Source of the DNA: Methylobacterium mesophilicum SR1.6/6 | Lineage (GTDB): Bacteria; Pseudomonadota; Alphaproteobacteria; Rhizobiales; Beijerinckiaceae | Direction of reading: 5' to 3' | Length of the DNA stretch: 64,000 nucleotides | Assembly (NCBI RefSeq): GCF_000364445.2 | Contig: NZ_CP043538.1 | Coordinates: forward strand, 2,673,612 to 2,737,611 | Part shown: positions 36,332 to 44,848 of the stretch, one piece after another | Position numbering within the stretch: position 1 is the first letter of the stretch | Layout of the letters: every line of letters starts with the position of its first letter | Program-made: the position numbers and the translations under genes | The notes under the pieces: generated by a model | Told to the model about the DNA's origin: nothing | The model's input: the letters and a program-made list of their open reading frames with translations, nothing else | The model's database searches: none

Positions 36332-37339
36332 TCAGCTCTCCTTCCGCCACACCTGCCCGTGGTAGACGAACTTCGCGCCCTGGTTCGCCAGGGCCGCGAG
36401 GCCCCGGAAGGCGGGATCGTGGACGGTGATGACGCTCGTCGGGATCTTGCGCATCATGTCGGCGAAGGGGGCCTTGCGCTCGAAGGCGTCGCGAAACCCG
36501 CTCTCCTGCAGGACCTTGAGGATCCGGGGCGCGATGCCGCCGCCGATGTAGACGCCGCTCGTGGCCAGAAAGGTCAGGGCGAGGTCGCCGCAGACGCGGC
36601 CGAGCAGGCGGCCGAACAGCTCCAGCGTCTCGGCGGCATGGGGATCGGAGGCGTTGAGCCCGGCCTCCGTCACCGCCGCCGGATCGATCTTCTCGTGCGG
36701 CCTCCCGGTGCGGACATGCGCCACCGCCGCGTGCAGCCGCGACAGCCCCGGCCCGGACAGCACCGCCTCCACGGTGATCCGATCCTCGACCCGCTCCAGC
36801 GCGTGCCAGACCTTCTCCTCGAACGCGTCGGCCGGCCCGAAATCGGTGTGCCCGGCCTCCGTGGACACGATCGCGAGATGCGCGGAATAGGGCACCAGCG
36901 CCGCCGCGCCGAAGCCCGTCCCCGGCCCGAGCACAACCCGGGCGCCGCCCGGCACCGGCGGACACGGCCCCACCGGCGAGAGGTCGTGCGGCTCGATGTC
37001 GGCGGCTCCGGCCGCGACCGGCACGTAATCGTTCACCACCACCGCCGAGGCGAGCCCGAAATCCTCGGCGATGCGCTGACCGGCGATCTTCCAGTGGGCG
37101 TTCGTCAGCTGGATCTCAGGCCCGTCGACCCGCCCGGCAATGGCCAGGATCGCCGAACGCGGTGCCGGGGACCGGTCCTCGCTCTTGGCAAGGGAGGCCT
37201 TGATGGCGCTCGACGGGTCGGCATGGTCGGCCGTGGCCTCGTGCGAGAGAAGCCGCGGCTGGTCGCCGCTCTTCTCGATCAGGCCGAAGCGCGCATTGGT
37301 GCCGCCGATGTCGCCGACCAGGACCGGGAATTCGAACAT
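36332..37339 (-). CDS. glk: Glucokinase
   Basis: A 335-residue ROK-unrelated, proteobacterial-type glucokinase. It starts MFEFPVLVGDIGGTNARFGLI (ATP phosphate-binding loop at about 9-15) and has LTNAHWKIAG (sugar site), GPGTGFGAAALVP and STEAGHTDFGP. It phosphorylates glucose with ATP in the cytosol. The upstream neighbour on the same strand is trehalose-phosphatase (77-base gap). Length is normal. Confidence 0.94.
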   Translation of the reverse strand: MFEFPVLVGDIGGTNARFGLIEKSGDQPRLLSHEATADHADPSSAIKASLAKSEDRSPAPRSAILAIAGRVDGPEIQLTNAHWKIAGQRIAEDFGLASAVVVNDYVPVAAGAADIEPHDLSPVGPCPPVPGGARVVLGPGTGFGAAALVPYSAHLAIVSTEAGHTDFGPADAFEEKVWHALERVEDRITVEAVLSGPGLSRLHAAVAHVRTGRPHEKIDPAAVTEAGLNASDPHAAETLELFGRLLGRVCGDLALTFLATSGVYIGGGIAPRILKVLQESGFRDAFERKAPFADMMRKIPTSVITVHDPAFRGLAALANQGAKFVYHGQVWRKES

Positions 37340-37416
37340 CGAAAGGTGTCCCTGCTAGCTGGTCCGGTGCAGGCAGGACGCGTGCCCATCCCTGCGGTTG
37401 CGATGATAGGGCATCC

Positions 37417-38160
37417 TCAGGCTGGCGGCAGCGCCTCGGGATCGATGGCGCCGCCCTCGGCCCAGGCGCGCAGCAGCGCGCGGACGGCGGCCGGGTCGGG
37501 CAGGCGCCGGCTCGCGGCGGTCTCGCCGTCGCCCACGCGGACGGCGACGCCGCCATCCTCCGTCACCGACGCGAAGGCGATCTCGTCGGTCCGGTCGTCC
37601 CCGAGGAAGACGGGGATCCGTCCGGCATAGGGGGCCTGCTCCATGAAGGCCCGGATGGCGTGGGCCTTGGTGGCCTGCGCCGGAACGATCTCGCCGACCG
37701 CCTTGCCGAGCTGCAGGCGGTACGCTCCTCCGAGGGTCTCGGCCGCCGCCTTCACCAGCGCCTCGGCCCGACCGGCATCGTCCGGGCTCGCGAGCCGCCA
37801 GTGGACCGCCACCGAGGCGCCCTTGTCCTCGATCAGCACGTTCGCCAGCGCGGCGCTCTCCGCGTGGAGGCGCTCCACCTGTCGCCGCAGATCCGGGTGA
37901 TCCTCTGCCCGTCCGCCGCTGATCGCGCCGGCGATCCGACGCTCGACGCCGTGGAGGCCCGCCGCATCGAGGCGGGCCGGCGCCAGGAAACCGTCGATCA
38001 CCGAGACGGGCCGGCCCGTCACGATCGCCAGCGCGCCGTCGAGGCGGCCGCGGAGCCGCTCCAAGGTTTCCACGAGCCCGGGCTCAACCTGCACGGCGTC
38101 CGGCCGCGGCGCGATCTCGGCGAGGGTGCCGTCGAAGTCGAGGAAGAGGGCGATGTCCAT
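37417..38160 (-). CDS. otsB: Trehalose-6-phosphate phosphatase
   Basis: A 247-residue HAD phosphatase that dephosphorylates trehalose-6-phosphate. Motif I is LDFDGTLAEI (7-16, nucleophile D8), motif II is VTGRPVS, and the C-terminal acidic motif is FLGDDRTDEIAF. LHGVERRI is a family marker. The partner synthase otsA is not in the window. ATG 38160; same strand as glk downstream. Confidence 0.93.
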   Translation of the reverse strand: MDIALFLDFDGTLAEIAPRPDAVQVEPGLVETLERLRGRLDGALAIVTGRPVSVIDGFLAPARLDAAGLHGVERRIAGAISGGRAEDHPDLRRQVERLHAESAALANVLIEDKGASVAVHWRLASPDDAGRAEALVKAAAETLGGAYRLQLGKAVGEIVPAQATKAHAIRAFMEQAPYAGRIPVFLGDDRTDEIAFASVTEDGGVAVRVGDGETAASRRLPDPAAVRALLRAWAEGGAIDPEALPPA

Positions 38161-38275
38161 CGCGGGCAGTTCCGTGGCTTGAGCGTCGGCGCGGGGCTAG
38201 CACGGGGCGGCGCGCCGACAAACCGGGCGCGCACCGCCCTATATCGCCGCGCGAGCGATTTGCGCGAGGTTCGAT

Positions 38276-38782
38276 ATGACGTGGACGGCGACACGGCCCG
38301 ATCCGGATCCGGCCGGGCCCGGCGAGGAGAGCGTCTGGGCCTATCCGCGCCCGCCGCGCCTGGAGCCGGTGACGGTGCGGCTGCGCGTGATGCTCGGCGG
38401 CGTCATCGCCGAGACGGAAGCCGGCTTCCGCGTCCTCGAGACCTCCCATCCGCCGACCTACTATCTCCCGCCGGACGCCGTCGCGGCCGGCGCCCTGGCG
38501 AGCCCGCGGCGCGGCGGCGTCTGCGAGTGGAAGGGGCAGGCCGTGCTGTTCGACGTGCAGGGCGGGGACCGCCGCGCACCCGGAGCCGCCTGGACCTACC
38601 CCGATCCGACACCGGCATTCCGCGACCTAGCGGGCTACATCGCCTTCTATGCCGGCCCGATGGATGCCTGCTTCGTCGGCGAGGCCCGGGTCACGCCCCA
38701 GCCCGGAAGCTTCTACGGCGGCTGGATCACGCCGGGCATCGTCGGTCCGTTCAAGGGCGGTCCGGGCACGATGGGCTGGTAA
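38276..38782 (+). CDS. DUF427-domain protein
   Basis: A 168-residue protein with one DUF427 beta-tent domain: VRVMLGGVIAETEAG-like start, HPPTYYLPPDAV, CEWKGQAVLFDV, YPDPTPAFRDLAGYIAFYAG and the terminal GPFKGGPGTMGW. Biochemical role unknown in the family. ATG 38276 has GAGG six bases upstream. Divergent from otsB. Confidence 0.9.
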   Translation: MTWTATRPDPDPAGPGEESVWAYPRPPRLEPVTVRLRVMLGGVIAETEAGFRVLETSHPPTYYLPPDAVAAGALASPRRGGVCEWKGQAVLFDVQGGDRRAPGAAWTYPDPTPAFRDLAGYIAFYAGPMDACFVGEARVTPQPGSFYGGWITPGIVGPFKGGPGTMGW

Positions 38783-38862
38783 TGCCCGATGGGTGATTTT
38801 TGCCCCGCCACACCCTAACCATCGGGCGACGGCCGACCGAGCGTGGGCGCGAGCGAGACAGG

Positions 38863-40086
38863 ATGAGCGCATTGACCGACATCGATCCGACAGGCGCGGG
38901 TTTCAGCGCGGAGCGGCTCGCCCGGATCGAGCCCTGGATGGACCGGCTCGTGGCGGAGGGACGCCTCGCCGGCCTCTCGGTGTCGGTGGCGCGGCGGGGT
39001 CGGGTGGCGTTCGCGCGCGCCTGCGGTCAGGCGGACCTTGCCCGCGAGACGCCGTTCACCCTCGACACGGTGACGCGGATCTACTCGATGACCAAGCCGC
39101 TCACCTCGGTGGCGGTGATGCAGCTCTACGAACAGGGTCTGTTCCAACTCGACGACCCGGTCTCGCGGGTGCTGCCCGAATTCGCCGAGATGCGCGTCGC
39201 CGTCGGCGGCAACCGAGCGAAGCTCGAGACCGAGCCGGCACGCCGGCCGATCACCGTCCGCGACCTCCTCACCCACACGGCCGGCCTGACCTACGGCTTC
39301 ATGGAGGCGACGCTGGTCGACGCGCAGTACCGGGCGCAGGGCATCGACTTCCTGGCGCGCGAGGGCACGCTCGCCGAGATGACCGGCCGCGTGGCCAGGA
39401 TGCCGCTGCTCGCGCAGCCCGGCAGCGCCTGGAATTACAGCGTCGCCACCGACGTCCTGGGCCAGTACGTGGCGGTGCTGAGCGGCCGGCCCTTCGCCGA
39501 CTACCTTCGCGAGAACGTCATCGCCCCGCTCGGCATGGCCGACACGGACTTCCACGTCCGCCCCGAGCTGATGACGCGCTTCTGTGCGACCTACATCTAC
39601 GATCGCGAGCGCCGGCTGAGCCTCTTCGACGATTCAGTGGAGACGGCCTTCGCCCAGCCCCCCGCCATCGCCTCCGGTGGCGGCGGCCTCGTCTCCACGG
39701 CGGCCGACTACCAGCGCTTCTGCCGGATGATCCTCAACCGCGGGACGCTCGACGGGACACGGCTCCTCGGCCGGAAGACGGTCGATCTGATGCTGGCCAA
39801 CCACTTGTCCGGCGACCTCGCCGCGATGGGCACGCCGCGCTTCGCCGAGACGTCCTACACGGGGATCGGCTTCGGCCTCGGCTTCTCGGTGATGCTCGAC
39901 CCGGCGCGGGCCCAGATCCTGGGCACACCGGGCGAGGTCGCCTGGGGCGGCCTGGCCTCGACGGCGTTCTGGATCGACCCCGCCGAGGACCTGTCGGTGG
40001 TGCTGATGACACAGCTCGTGCCGTCCTCGGCGCTGCCGATCCGGCGCGAGCTGCGCGTCCTGACCTACGCGGCGCTGACGGACTGA
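38863..40086 (+). CDS. Class C beta-lactamase-fold serine hydrolase
   Basis: A 407-residue serine hydrolase. The nucleophile motif is SMTK (S75, K78) and the second motif is YSV at Y192 (NYSVATDVLG), as in family VIII esterases, where Tyr-x-Asn is lost. WGGLASTAFWIDP near the end replaces the KTG-type motif. There is no signal peptide, so it is probably a cytosolic esterase or peptidase rather than an antibiotic resistance enzyme. The start ATG 38863 precedes the family's usual N-terminus. Confidence 0.88.
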   Translation: MSALTDIDPTGAGFSAERLARIEPWMDRLVAEGRLAGLSVSVARRGRVAFARACGQADLARETPFTLDTVTRIYSMTKPLTSVAVMQLYEQGLFQLDDPVSRVLPEFAEMRVAVGGNRAKLETEPARRPITVRDLLTHTAGLTYGFMEATLVDAQYRAQGIDFLAREGTLAEMTGRVARMPLLAQPGSAWNYSVATDVLGQYVAVLSGRPFADYLRENVIAPLGMADTDFHVRPELMTRFCATYIYDRERRLSLFDDSVETAFAQPPAIASGGGGLVSTAADYQRFCRMILNRGTLDGTRLLGRKTVDLMLANHLSGDLAAMGTPRFAETSYTGIGFGLGFSVMLDPARAQILGTPGEVAWGGLASTAFWIDPAEDLSVVLMTQLVPSSALPIRRELRVLTYAALTD

Positions 40087-40093
40087 GCCCCGC

Positions 40094-40720
40094 TCACTCC
40101 TGGGCCGGCGGCGCGGCGGCCGGCTTCGGGGCCGGCTTGGCGCCGGCCTTCGCGGTCGGCCTCGCGCCGGCTGTGGCGGCGGCCGGCCCGGCGAATTCCG
40201 GATCGCTGTGCGGACCGCTCGGGCCATTGGTCGGACCGGCGAGCTGTCCCGGAGCGAGATCGGTCACCTTGTTCCAAGTCTGCGACTTGCACAGGAACGC
40301 GATCAGGCAGCCGCGGACGGTGAGTTCGCCGGGCTTGTCCGTCCAGATGGTGACGTCGTACGACTTGCCGTCCTCGGAGTTGTAGATCTTGCCCTCGTAA
40401 TGGGCGTCGGCGTTCGGCTTCAGCCCCATGATGAGCTGGTGGCCGAGCGACGGACGGGTCTGCTTCTTCGGATCGGGATTCTTGAAATCGATCCGCGGCT
40501 CGCCCTTCTCGTTGAGCGGGACCTTCAGCCAGACCACGTATCCGCACAGGCGGTCACCGGCGGTCCCGCACTTCTCGAGGCGAACGCGCGCGCGGCCATC
40601 CTCCGTGAGGTAGGTGCCGCTGGGGTCGGTCGGGGTCGCGGCGTGCGCCGGACCCGCCAGAGCCGCGGCCGCCAGGACCGCGAGGGGCGCGACCCGGCGG
40701 CCGATCGAAGAAAACCTCAT
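40094..40720 (-). CDS. Exported DUF2147-family protein
   Basis: A 208-residue protein with a clear signal peptide (RRVAPLAVLAAAALAGPAHA, cleaved at AHA-AT). The DUF2147 lipocalin-like body includes DPSGTYLTEDGRARVRLEKC, LCGYVVWLK, and GKIYNSEDGKSYD with the GC-C-Q pattern LTVRGCLIAFLCKSQTW. The C-terminus is a low-complexity Ala/Pro/Lys tail of about 45 residues, probably disordered. Periplasmic; role unknown. Confidence 0.88.
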   Translation of the reverse strand: MRFSSIGRRVAPLAVLAAAALAGPAHAATPTDPSGTYLTEDGRARVRLEKCGTAGDRLCGYVVWLKVPLNEKGEPRIDFKNPDPKKQTRPSLGHQLIMGLKPNADAHYEGKIYNSEDGKSYDVTIWTDKPGELTVRGCLIAFLCKSQTWNKVTDLAPGQLAGPTNGPSGPHSDPEFAGPAAATAGARPTAKAGAKPAPKPAAAPPAQE

Positions 40721-40753
40721 TCCCGAACTCCTTGCCTCGCGCGCCGTGATGGA

Positions 40754-40797
40754 GACTCGACCGCCTTCGCGAAAACCGTTCGCGTGCGGTCGGAGTC
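40754..40797. promoter_or_regulatory. Long inverted repeat in the DUF2147 gene leader
   Basis: GACTCGACCGC (40754-40764) and GCGGTCGGAGTC (40786-40797) are reverse complements with a single-base bulge, and the inner TTCGCGAA is itself palindromic. It lies 34 bases upstream of the DUF2147 ATG, so it is either an operator or a leader hairpin in the mRNA. Confidence 0.5.
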
Positions 40798-40824
40798 ATT
40801 TGCCCGCGTCCTCGCGCCCGCGCC

Positions 40825-40851
40825 GGGCGGGCATGCGCTTCATGCCCGCCC
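40825..40851 (-). terminator. Hairpin downstream of the GNAT gene
   Basis: GGGCGGGCAT (40825-40834) and ATGCCCGCCC (40842-40851) form a perfect 10-bp, GC-rich stem with a 7-base loop, 86 bases after the acetyltransferase stop on the minus strand. No U-tract follows, so termination efficiency is uncertain. Confidence 0.5.
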
Positions 40852-40936
40852 TCTCCCGCGCGAAGTTGTCCGCATCATGACAACGCAGCTTAGGGCTGAA
40901 GCGGCGCGGCGGGTCCGGCCGGGCGTCCGGGACCCG

Positions 40937-41467
40937 TCAGGTCCGCGTCGGCGGGGCGCCCCGACCGGGCCCGAGGGGGCGCTGCATCAGCTTCACGTCG
41001 AGCCAGCGTCCGTGCTTGTAGCCGACTGCCGCCAGGGTGCCGACCGGCGTGAAGCCGAGGCTCGCGTGCAGCGCGACGGAGGCGGGAGAGCCGCTCTCGG
41101 CGATCACGGCGACCATCGTCCGGCAATCGATGCGCTCGCAGGCGGTGATCAGCGCCGCCAGCAGGCCGCGGCCGACCCCACCGCCCCGGAAGGTGCGCGC
41201 GACATAGATCGAATCCTCGACGGTGGATCGATAGGCGGCGCGCTGATGGTAGGGGCCGGCATAGGCGTAGCCGGCGACTGTGCCGTCCCGCTCGGCGACG
41301 AGATAGGGAAAACCGCCGTCGCGCAGGAGGGCGAAGCGTCGGGCCATCTCGTCCACGCCCGGGGGCTCTGTCTCGAAGCTGACCGTGGTGGTGGCGACGG
41401 CCTCGCCGTAAATCGCCGTGATGGCCGGGAGGTCGGCCGCATTCGCTGGGCGTATCGCGTCTGTCAC
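40937..41467 (-). CDS. GNAT N-acetyltransferase, phosphinothricin-acetyltransferase-like
   Basis: A 176-residue GNAT protein. ITAIYGEAVATTTVSFETEPP and YAYAGPYHQRAAYRSTVEDSIYV are hallmarks of the Pat/MddA group, and the acetyl-CoA loop is RGGGVGRGLLAALI. Members acetylate phosphinothricin, methionine sulfoximine or related amino acids. GTG 41467 (VTDAIRPA) gives the family start; the open frame upstream is unrelated. Confidence 0.88.
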   Translation of the reverse strand: MTDAIRPANAADLPAITAIYGEAVATTTVSFETEPPGVDEMARRFALLRDGGFPYLVAERDGTVAGYAYAGPYHQRAAYRSTVEDSIYVARTFRGGGVGRGLLAALITACERIDCRTMVAVIAESGSPASVALHASLGFTPVGTLAAVGYKHGRWLDVKLMQRPLGPGRGAPPTRT

Positions 41468-41689
41468 GGCGCCAGGATATGCGAGACCGCTCTGGTCCGG
41501 CAATGCGCGGGGCGCATTGCGGCGCATTGCGGCGGGCGAGGACGGGCGCCGCGAGGAAGGGCCGGTTTGCCGGCGAGCCTGACGCGGCGAAGCCGGATCC
41601 TGGCTGGGGATCCGGCTTCGGTATCATGAAGGTCGGCGCCGGGCTCGACGCTGCGACCGGCCTTCAGCCGAGAGGGAATGCGGGTCCGA

Positions 41690-41890
41690 TCAGCCCTGCT
41701 TCGCCTTCTTGTTGGCGTTGTGGTGGCCGACGGCGCAGCCCGCGGCGGCGCCCATCTTGCCGTGGCCGGCCATGTGCCCGGCGACGCCGCCGACGACCGC
41801 GCCCTTGAGGCATCCCTTCGCTTCGGCCGGCGCGCCGGCCAGCAGGGCGCCGATGGTCAGCGCGGAGACGAGTGCAATCCGATGGGTCAT
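41690..41890 (-). CDS. Small secreted glycine-zipper protein
   Basis: A 66-residue protein with a signal peptide (MTHRIALVSALTIGALLAG, cleaved near AEA-KG) and a mature part of GAVVGGVAGHMAGHGKMGAA then a Lys-rich end (HHNANKKAKQG), with two cysteines. The small-residue GxxxG spacing resembles glycine-zipper proteins of the outer membrane. AGGAG lies 9-10 bases before the ATG. Function unknown. Downstream of the LuxR-type gene on the same strand. Confidence 0.75.
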   Translation of the reverse strand: MTHRIALVSALTIGALLAGAPAEAKGCLKGAVVGGVAGHMAGHGKMGAAAGCAVGHHNANKKAKQG

Positions 41891-41973
41891 CGCGGGTTTC
41901 TCCTGTTGTCCCTGTCGAAACGGCTCCGCGCCCGGACCCGTTCCGCAATCGCCGGTCACGACGGGTTGTCCGG

Positions 41974-43077
41974 TCAGCGCGCGAGCCCCGTCACCAGCCG
42001 GACCAGATCGGATTGGCGGGTCGCTCCGGTCTTGGCGAAGATCGCTTTGAGCTGTGAGCGGGCGGTCGCGGCGGTGATCGCGTAGCGGGAGGCCGCCTCG
42101 GCGAGCGACATGCCTCCGGACAGGGCCTGGGCCAGCCGCGCCTCCGCGGGCGTGAGCCGGTAGGCGACCTGAAGAAGCGCCGCGGCCGGTACGGTGGCGG
42201 CCCCCGGAACCCGCGCCAGGAGCAGCGTGCATCCGCCCGCGAACAATCCGCGGCTCGGCCCGACCAGCGGGACGACATGGAGCACCATCGGCGGCGCGTC
42301 CCGGCGTTCCACCGCCACGGCGGAGAACGGCGGCCGGCCGTACGGGCGTGCCAGAGCCTCCAGGTGACGCGCCGCTTCTGGATCCTCCGCAACCAGTCGC
42401 CCGCCGGCGAGCTTCAGATCCGTGCCGAGCAACGCACCGAACGCCTCGTTCCAGCGGAGCGCGCGGCCCTCGGAGTCGAGCACGAGTGCGGCCCGCTCGA
42501 TGACCTCGAAGGCCTGCGTCAGCCCGGCCAGACGGGCCTTCTCGACGATCGCGGTGAGCAGGCCGGCACGCCGCAGAAGCGGCGACAGGGTCGCCAACCG
42601 TTCCTGCTCGTGCGGCTCGTAGGGGCCCTGCGCCACCGTCCGCTGGAGCGACAGGCACCACAGCCGACCCTTCACCTCGAAGCCGATCCCCGCGAACCAG
42701 CGCAGGCCGCGGGATGCGAGCAGATCCTGATAGAAGGGCAGCCGCGCGATCTCCTCCGGCGTGGTGAAGTCCTGATCGACCGCGATGCCGCGCGTGCGCA
42801 TGAACGGCAGGCCGCGCAGGCGATAATCCTCGCGGTACCAGCCCTCGCCGAAGTAGCGTTGCGCGGCATCGTCCAGGGACGGCGTGTGGATCGCGTCGAG
42901 CCCCATCCGATCCGAGCGGAGGAGCAGGGCTCCCTCGCTGCCGGAGGCACGCGAGGCCCGCTCGATCAGGTCCGGCCAGCGCGCGGCGTCGAACACCGCC
43001 TCTTCGAGATCCTGCTGGAACCCGGCCTCAAGATCGTCGCGCAAGCGCGCGACAGGATCGCGGATCAGGCTGGGCAT
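41974..43077 (-). CDS. LuxR-type (GerE HTH) transcriptional regulator
   Basis: A 367-residue regulator with the HTH at the C-terminus (about 300-362): YRLTPAEARLAQALSGGMS, then AASRYAITAATARSQLKAIFAKTG, ending with the LVRLV of the GerE fold. The N-terminal 290 residues include a PAS-like stretch (AFEVIERAALVLDSEGRALRW) but no acyl-homoserine-lactone signature, so it is an orphan regulator with an unknown signal. ATG 43077. Confidence 0.87.
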   Translation of the reverse strand: MPSLIRDPVARLRDDLEAGFQQDLEEAVFDAARWPDLIERASRASGSEGALLLRSDRMGLDAIHTPSLDDAAQRYFGEGWYREDYRLRGLPFMRTRGIAVDQDFTTPEEIARLPFYQDLLASRGLRWFAGIGFEVKGRLWCLSLQRTVAQGPYEPHEQERLATLSPLLRRAGLLTAIVEKARLAGLTQAFEVIERAALVLDSEGRALRWNEAFGALLGTDLKLAGGRLVAEDPEAARHLEALARPYGRPPFSAVAVERRDAPPMVLHVVPLVGPSRGLFAGGCTLLLARVPGAATVPAAALLQVAYRLTPAEARLAQALSGGMSLAEAASRYAITAATARSQLKAIFAKTGATRQSDLVRLVTGLAR

Positions 43078-43158
43078 CGGACCTGCTTCCGAGCCGCCGG
43101 ATCCTGCCGATCAGCATGAGGCCGCCCAGATCCCATCCCAAATACGCGCCACCGATCG

Positions 43159-43185
43159 GCACGAATGTAGATCGTATATTCGTGC
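43159..43185. promoter_or_regulatory. 8-bp inverted repeat upstream of the LuxR-type gene
   Basis: GCACGAAT (43159-43166) and ATTCGTGC (43178-43185), spaced by 11 bases, lie 82 bases upstream of the regulator's start in an AT-richer patch (GTAGATCGTAT). The symmetry suits a dimeric regulator, possibly the product of this same gene. Confidence 0.45.
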
Positions 43186-43335
43186 TCGCGCAATCGTCCG
43201 CTGATCTCCGAAGATCTGGTCAGCCAGAGGCCCTCGCCACCGTGTGCCCGCTCCGGAGGCCGGACCGACTGATCGAGCCGGCCCGCATCGCTCGCCCCAG
43301 CATCGCCGCGGGGCACGCGTGACACCAGGATCGCC

Positions 43336-44664
43336 TCAGGGCGCCGCGTGCAGACCGCCCATGACGGGGGCCGCCGGTACCTCCTCGGCGATCGGTTCCT
43401 GGATCAGGGTCCAGTAGCCGAGGGCGGCCACCAGGGCGATCGCGGCGCCGGTGATGAAGGCCATGGAGAAATGGCCGGTCCCGCCGACGATGAAGCCGGT
43501 GACGGTCGGAGCCAGGGCGCCGCCGATATAGCCGCCGAAATTCTGCATCGCCCCGAGCGAGGCGGTGCAGCTCGCGGGCGCCGCCACGGAGGCCATCGCC
43601 CAGGCGGACGACGAGCTCATGTAGACGAGGAAGAGCGAGGCCGAGATGCAGGCGATGGCGAGCGTGTCGCTCGGCGTCAGGGCGGCCACCACGGTGAAGG
43701 CCGCGGTCGCCACCAGGGATGCGACCATCGGGATCTTGCGGCTGCGGATCGGGTCGACGCCGCGCCGGACCAGCACGTCCACCACACGGCCGCCGAGGAT
43801 CCCGCCCAAGACCCCGAAGGCGAACGGGATCGAGCCGACCAGGCCGGTCTTCTGCAGGGTGAAGTGCCGCTCGATCTCAAGGTAGCTCGGCAGCCACGCG
43901 GTGTAGAGCCACGTCATGTAGATGCAGCCGAAATAGCCGACGATCATGCCCCAGCTGGTGCGGAACCCGAACAGCCGGCGCCAGGCGCTCCAGGTGACCG
44001 CGCTGCTCGCGTTCGGCGCATCGCCCTCCTCCAGGAAGGCGCGCTCCCCGGGCGTCAGGTCGGACTCCCGCGGGTTGCGGAACACGAGGTAGACGATGGC
44101 GGCGAGCCCGAGCCCCGCGATACCCATGATCACGAACATCGCCCGCCAGCCGAAGCTCACCATCAGGAAGGTGAGCAGCGGCAGGGCCAGGAAGGTGCCG
44201 AGCGACGAGGCGCAGTTCCAGATCCCCGTGGCGGTGCCGCGCTGGCGGATGTTGAACCAGTCGCGGGAGACCCGGGCGCAGGTCGGGAAATGCGGCGCCT
44301 CGCCGACACCGAGCACGATCCGCGCGCTCACGAACTGCCAGAACGACGTCACGGCGCCGCCGAGCATCTGGCCCAGGGACCAGCAGGTGAGGCCGAGGGT
44401 GAGCGTCAGGCGCGGGCCGAGCCGGTCGGCCAGGGCGCCCGCGGGGAGCTGCGCGAAGGCGTAGGCCCACAGGAACGCCGAGAGCAGCAGCCCCATGTCG
44501 GGGATGGAGAGGCCGAGATCCTCGCGGATCAGCGGGTTGGCCACCGCCAGGGTGGCGCGGTCGACGTAGTTGACGACGCCCGCCGTCACGAGGAGCGCGA
44601 GCGAGATCATCTGGATACGCCGGAGGCGCGGCGTCGCGGCCGTGACCATCGTATCCTCGGCCAT
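43336..44664 (-). CDS. MFS transporter, anion:cation symporter (glucarate/phthalate) type
   Basis: A 442-residue transporter with twelve helices. VNYVDRATLAVANPLIREDLGL after helix 1, LPAGALADRLGPR between helices 2 and 3, and GEAPHFPTCARVSRDWFNIRQRGTA-type wording in helix 4-5 are marks of the ACS family (organic anions such as hexuronates or aromatic acids). ATG 44664 has GGGAGG five bases upstream; the frame stays open to 44868 without meaning. Divergent from the DHH gene. Confidence 0.92.
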   Translation of the reverse strand: MAEDTMVTAATPRLRRIQMISLALLVTAGVVNYVDRATLAVANPLIREDLGLSIPDMGLLLSAFLWAYAFAQLPAGALADRLGPRLTLTLGLTCWSLGQMLGGAVTSFWQFVSARIVLGVGEAPHFPTCARVSRDWFNIRQRGTATGIWNCASSLGTFLALPLLTFLMVSFGWRAMFVIMGIAGLGLAAIVYLVFRNPRESDLTPGERAFLEEGDAPNASSAVTWSAWRRLFGFRTSWGMIVGYFGCIYMTWLYTAWLPSYLEIERHFTLQKTGLVGSIPFAFGVLGGILGGRVVDVLVRRGVDPIRSRKIPMVASLVATAAFTVVAALTPSDTLAIACISASLFLVYMSSSSAWAMASVAAPASCTASLGAMQNFGGYIGGALAPTVTGFIVGGTGHFSMAFITGAAIALVAALGYWTLIQEPIAEEVPAAPVMGGLHAAP

Positions 44665-44848
44665 CGTGTCCTCCCCAAGCTGACGGGCCCCTTCGGGGTC
44701 TCCAGGGTCCCACCGGTCGCGCGCGACTCGTGAGGGCCCGGTCCCATTCTGCACCGAACCGGATCGGGGGGAAGAGTCCGTCGCCCCTCGCCTCGCGGCG
44801 CGGGGCGTCGTAGACCGCCCGTCACCCTCACCGTTCGAGACAGCACCG

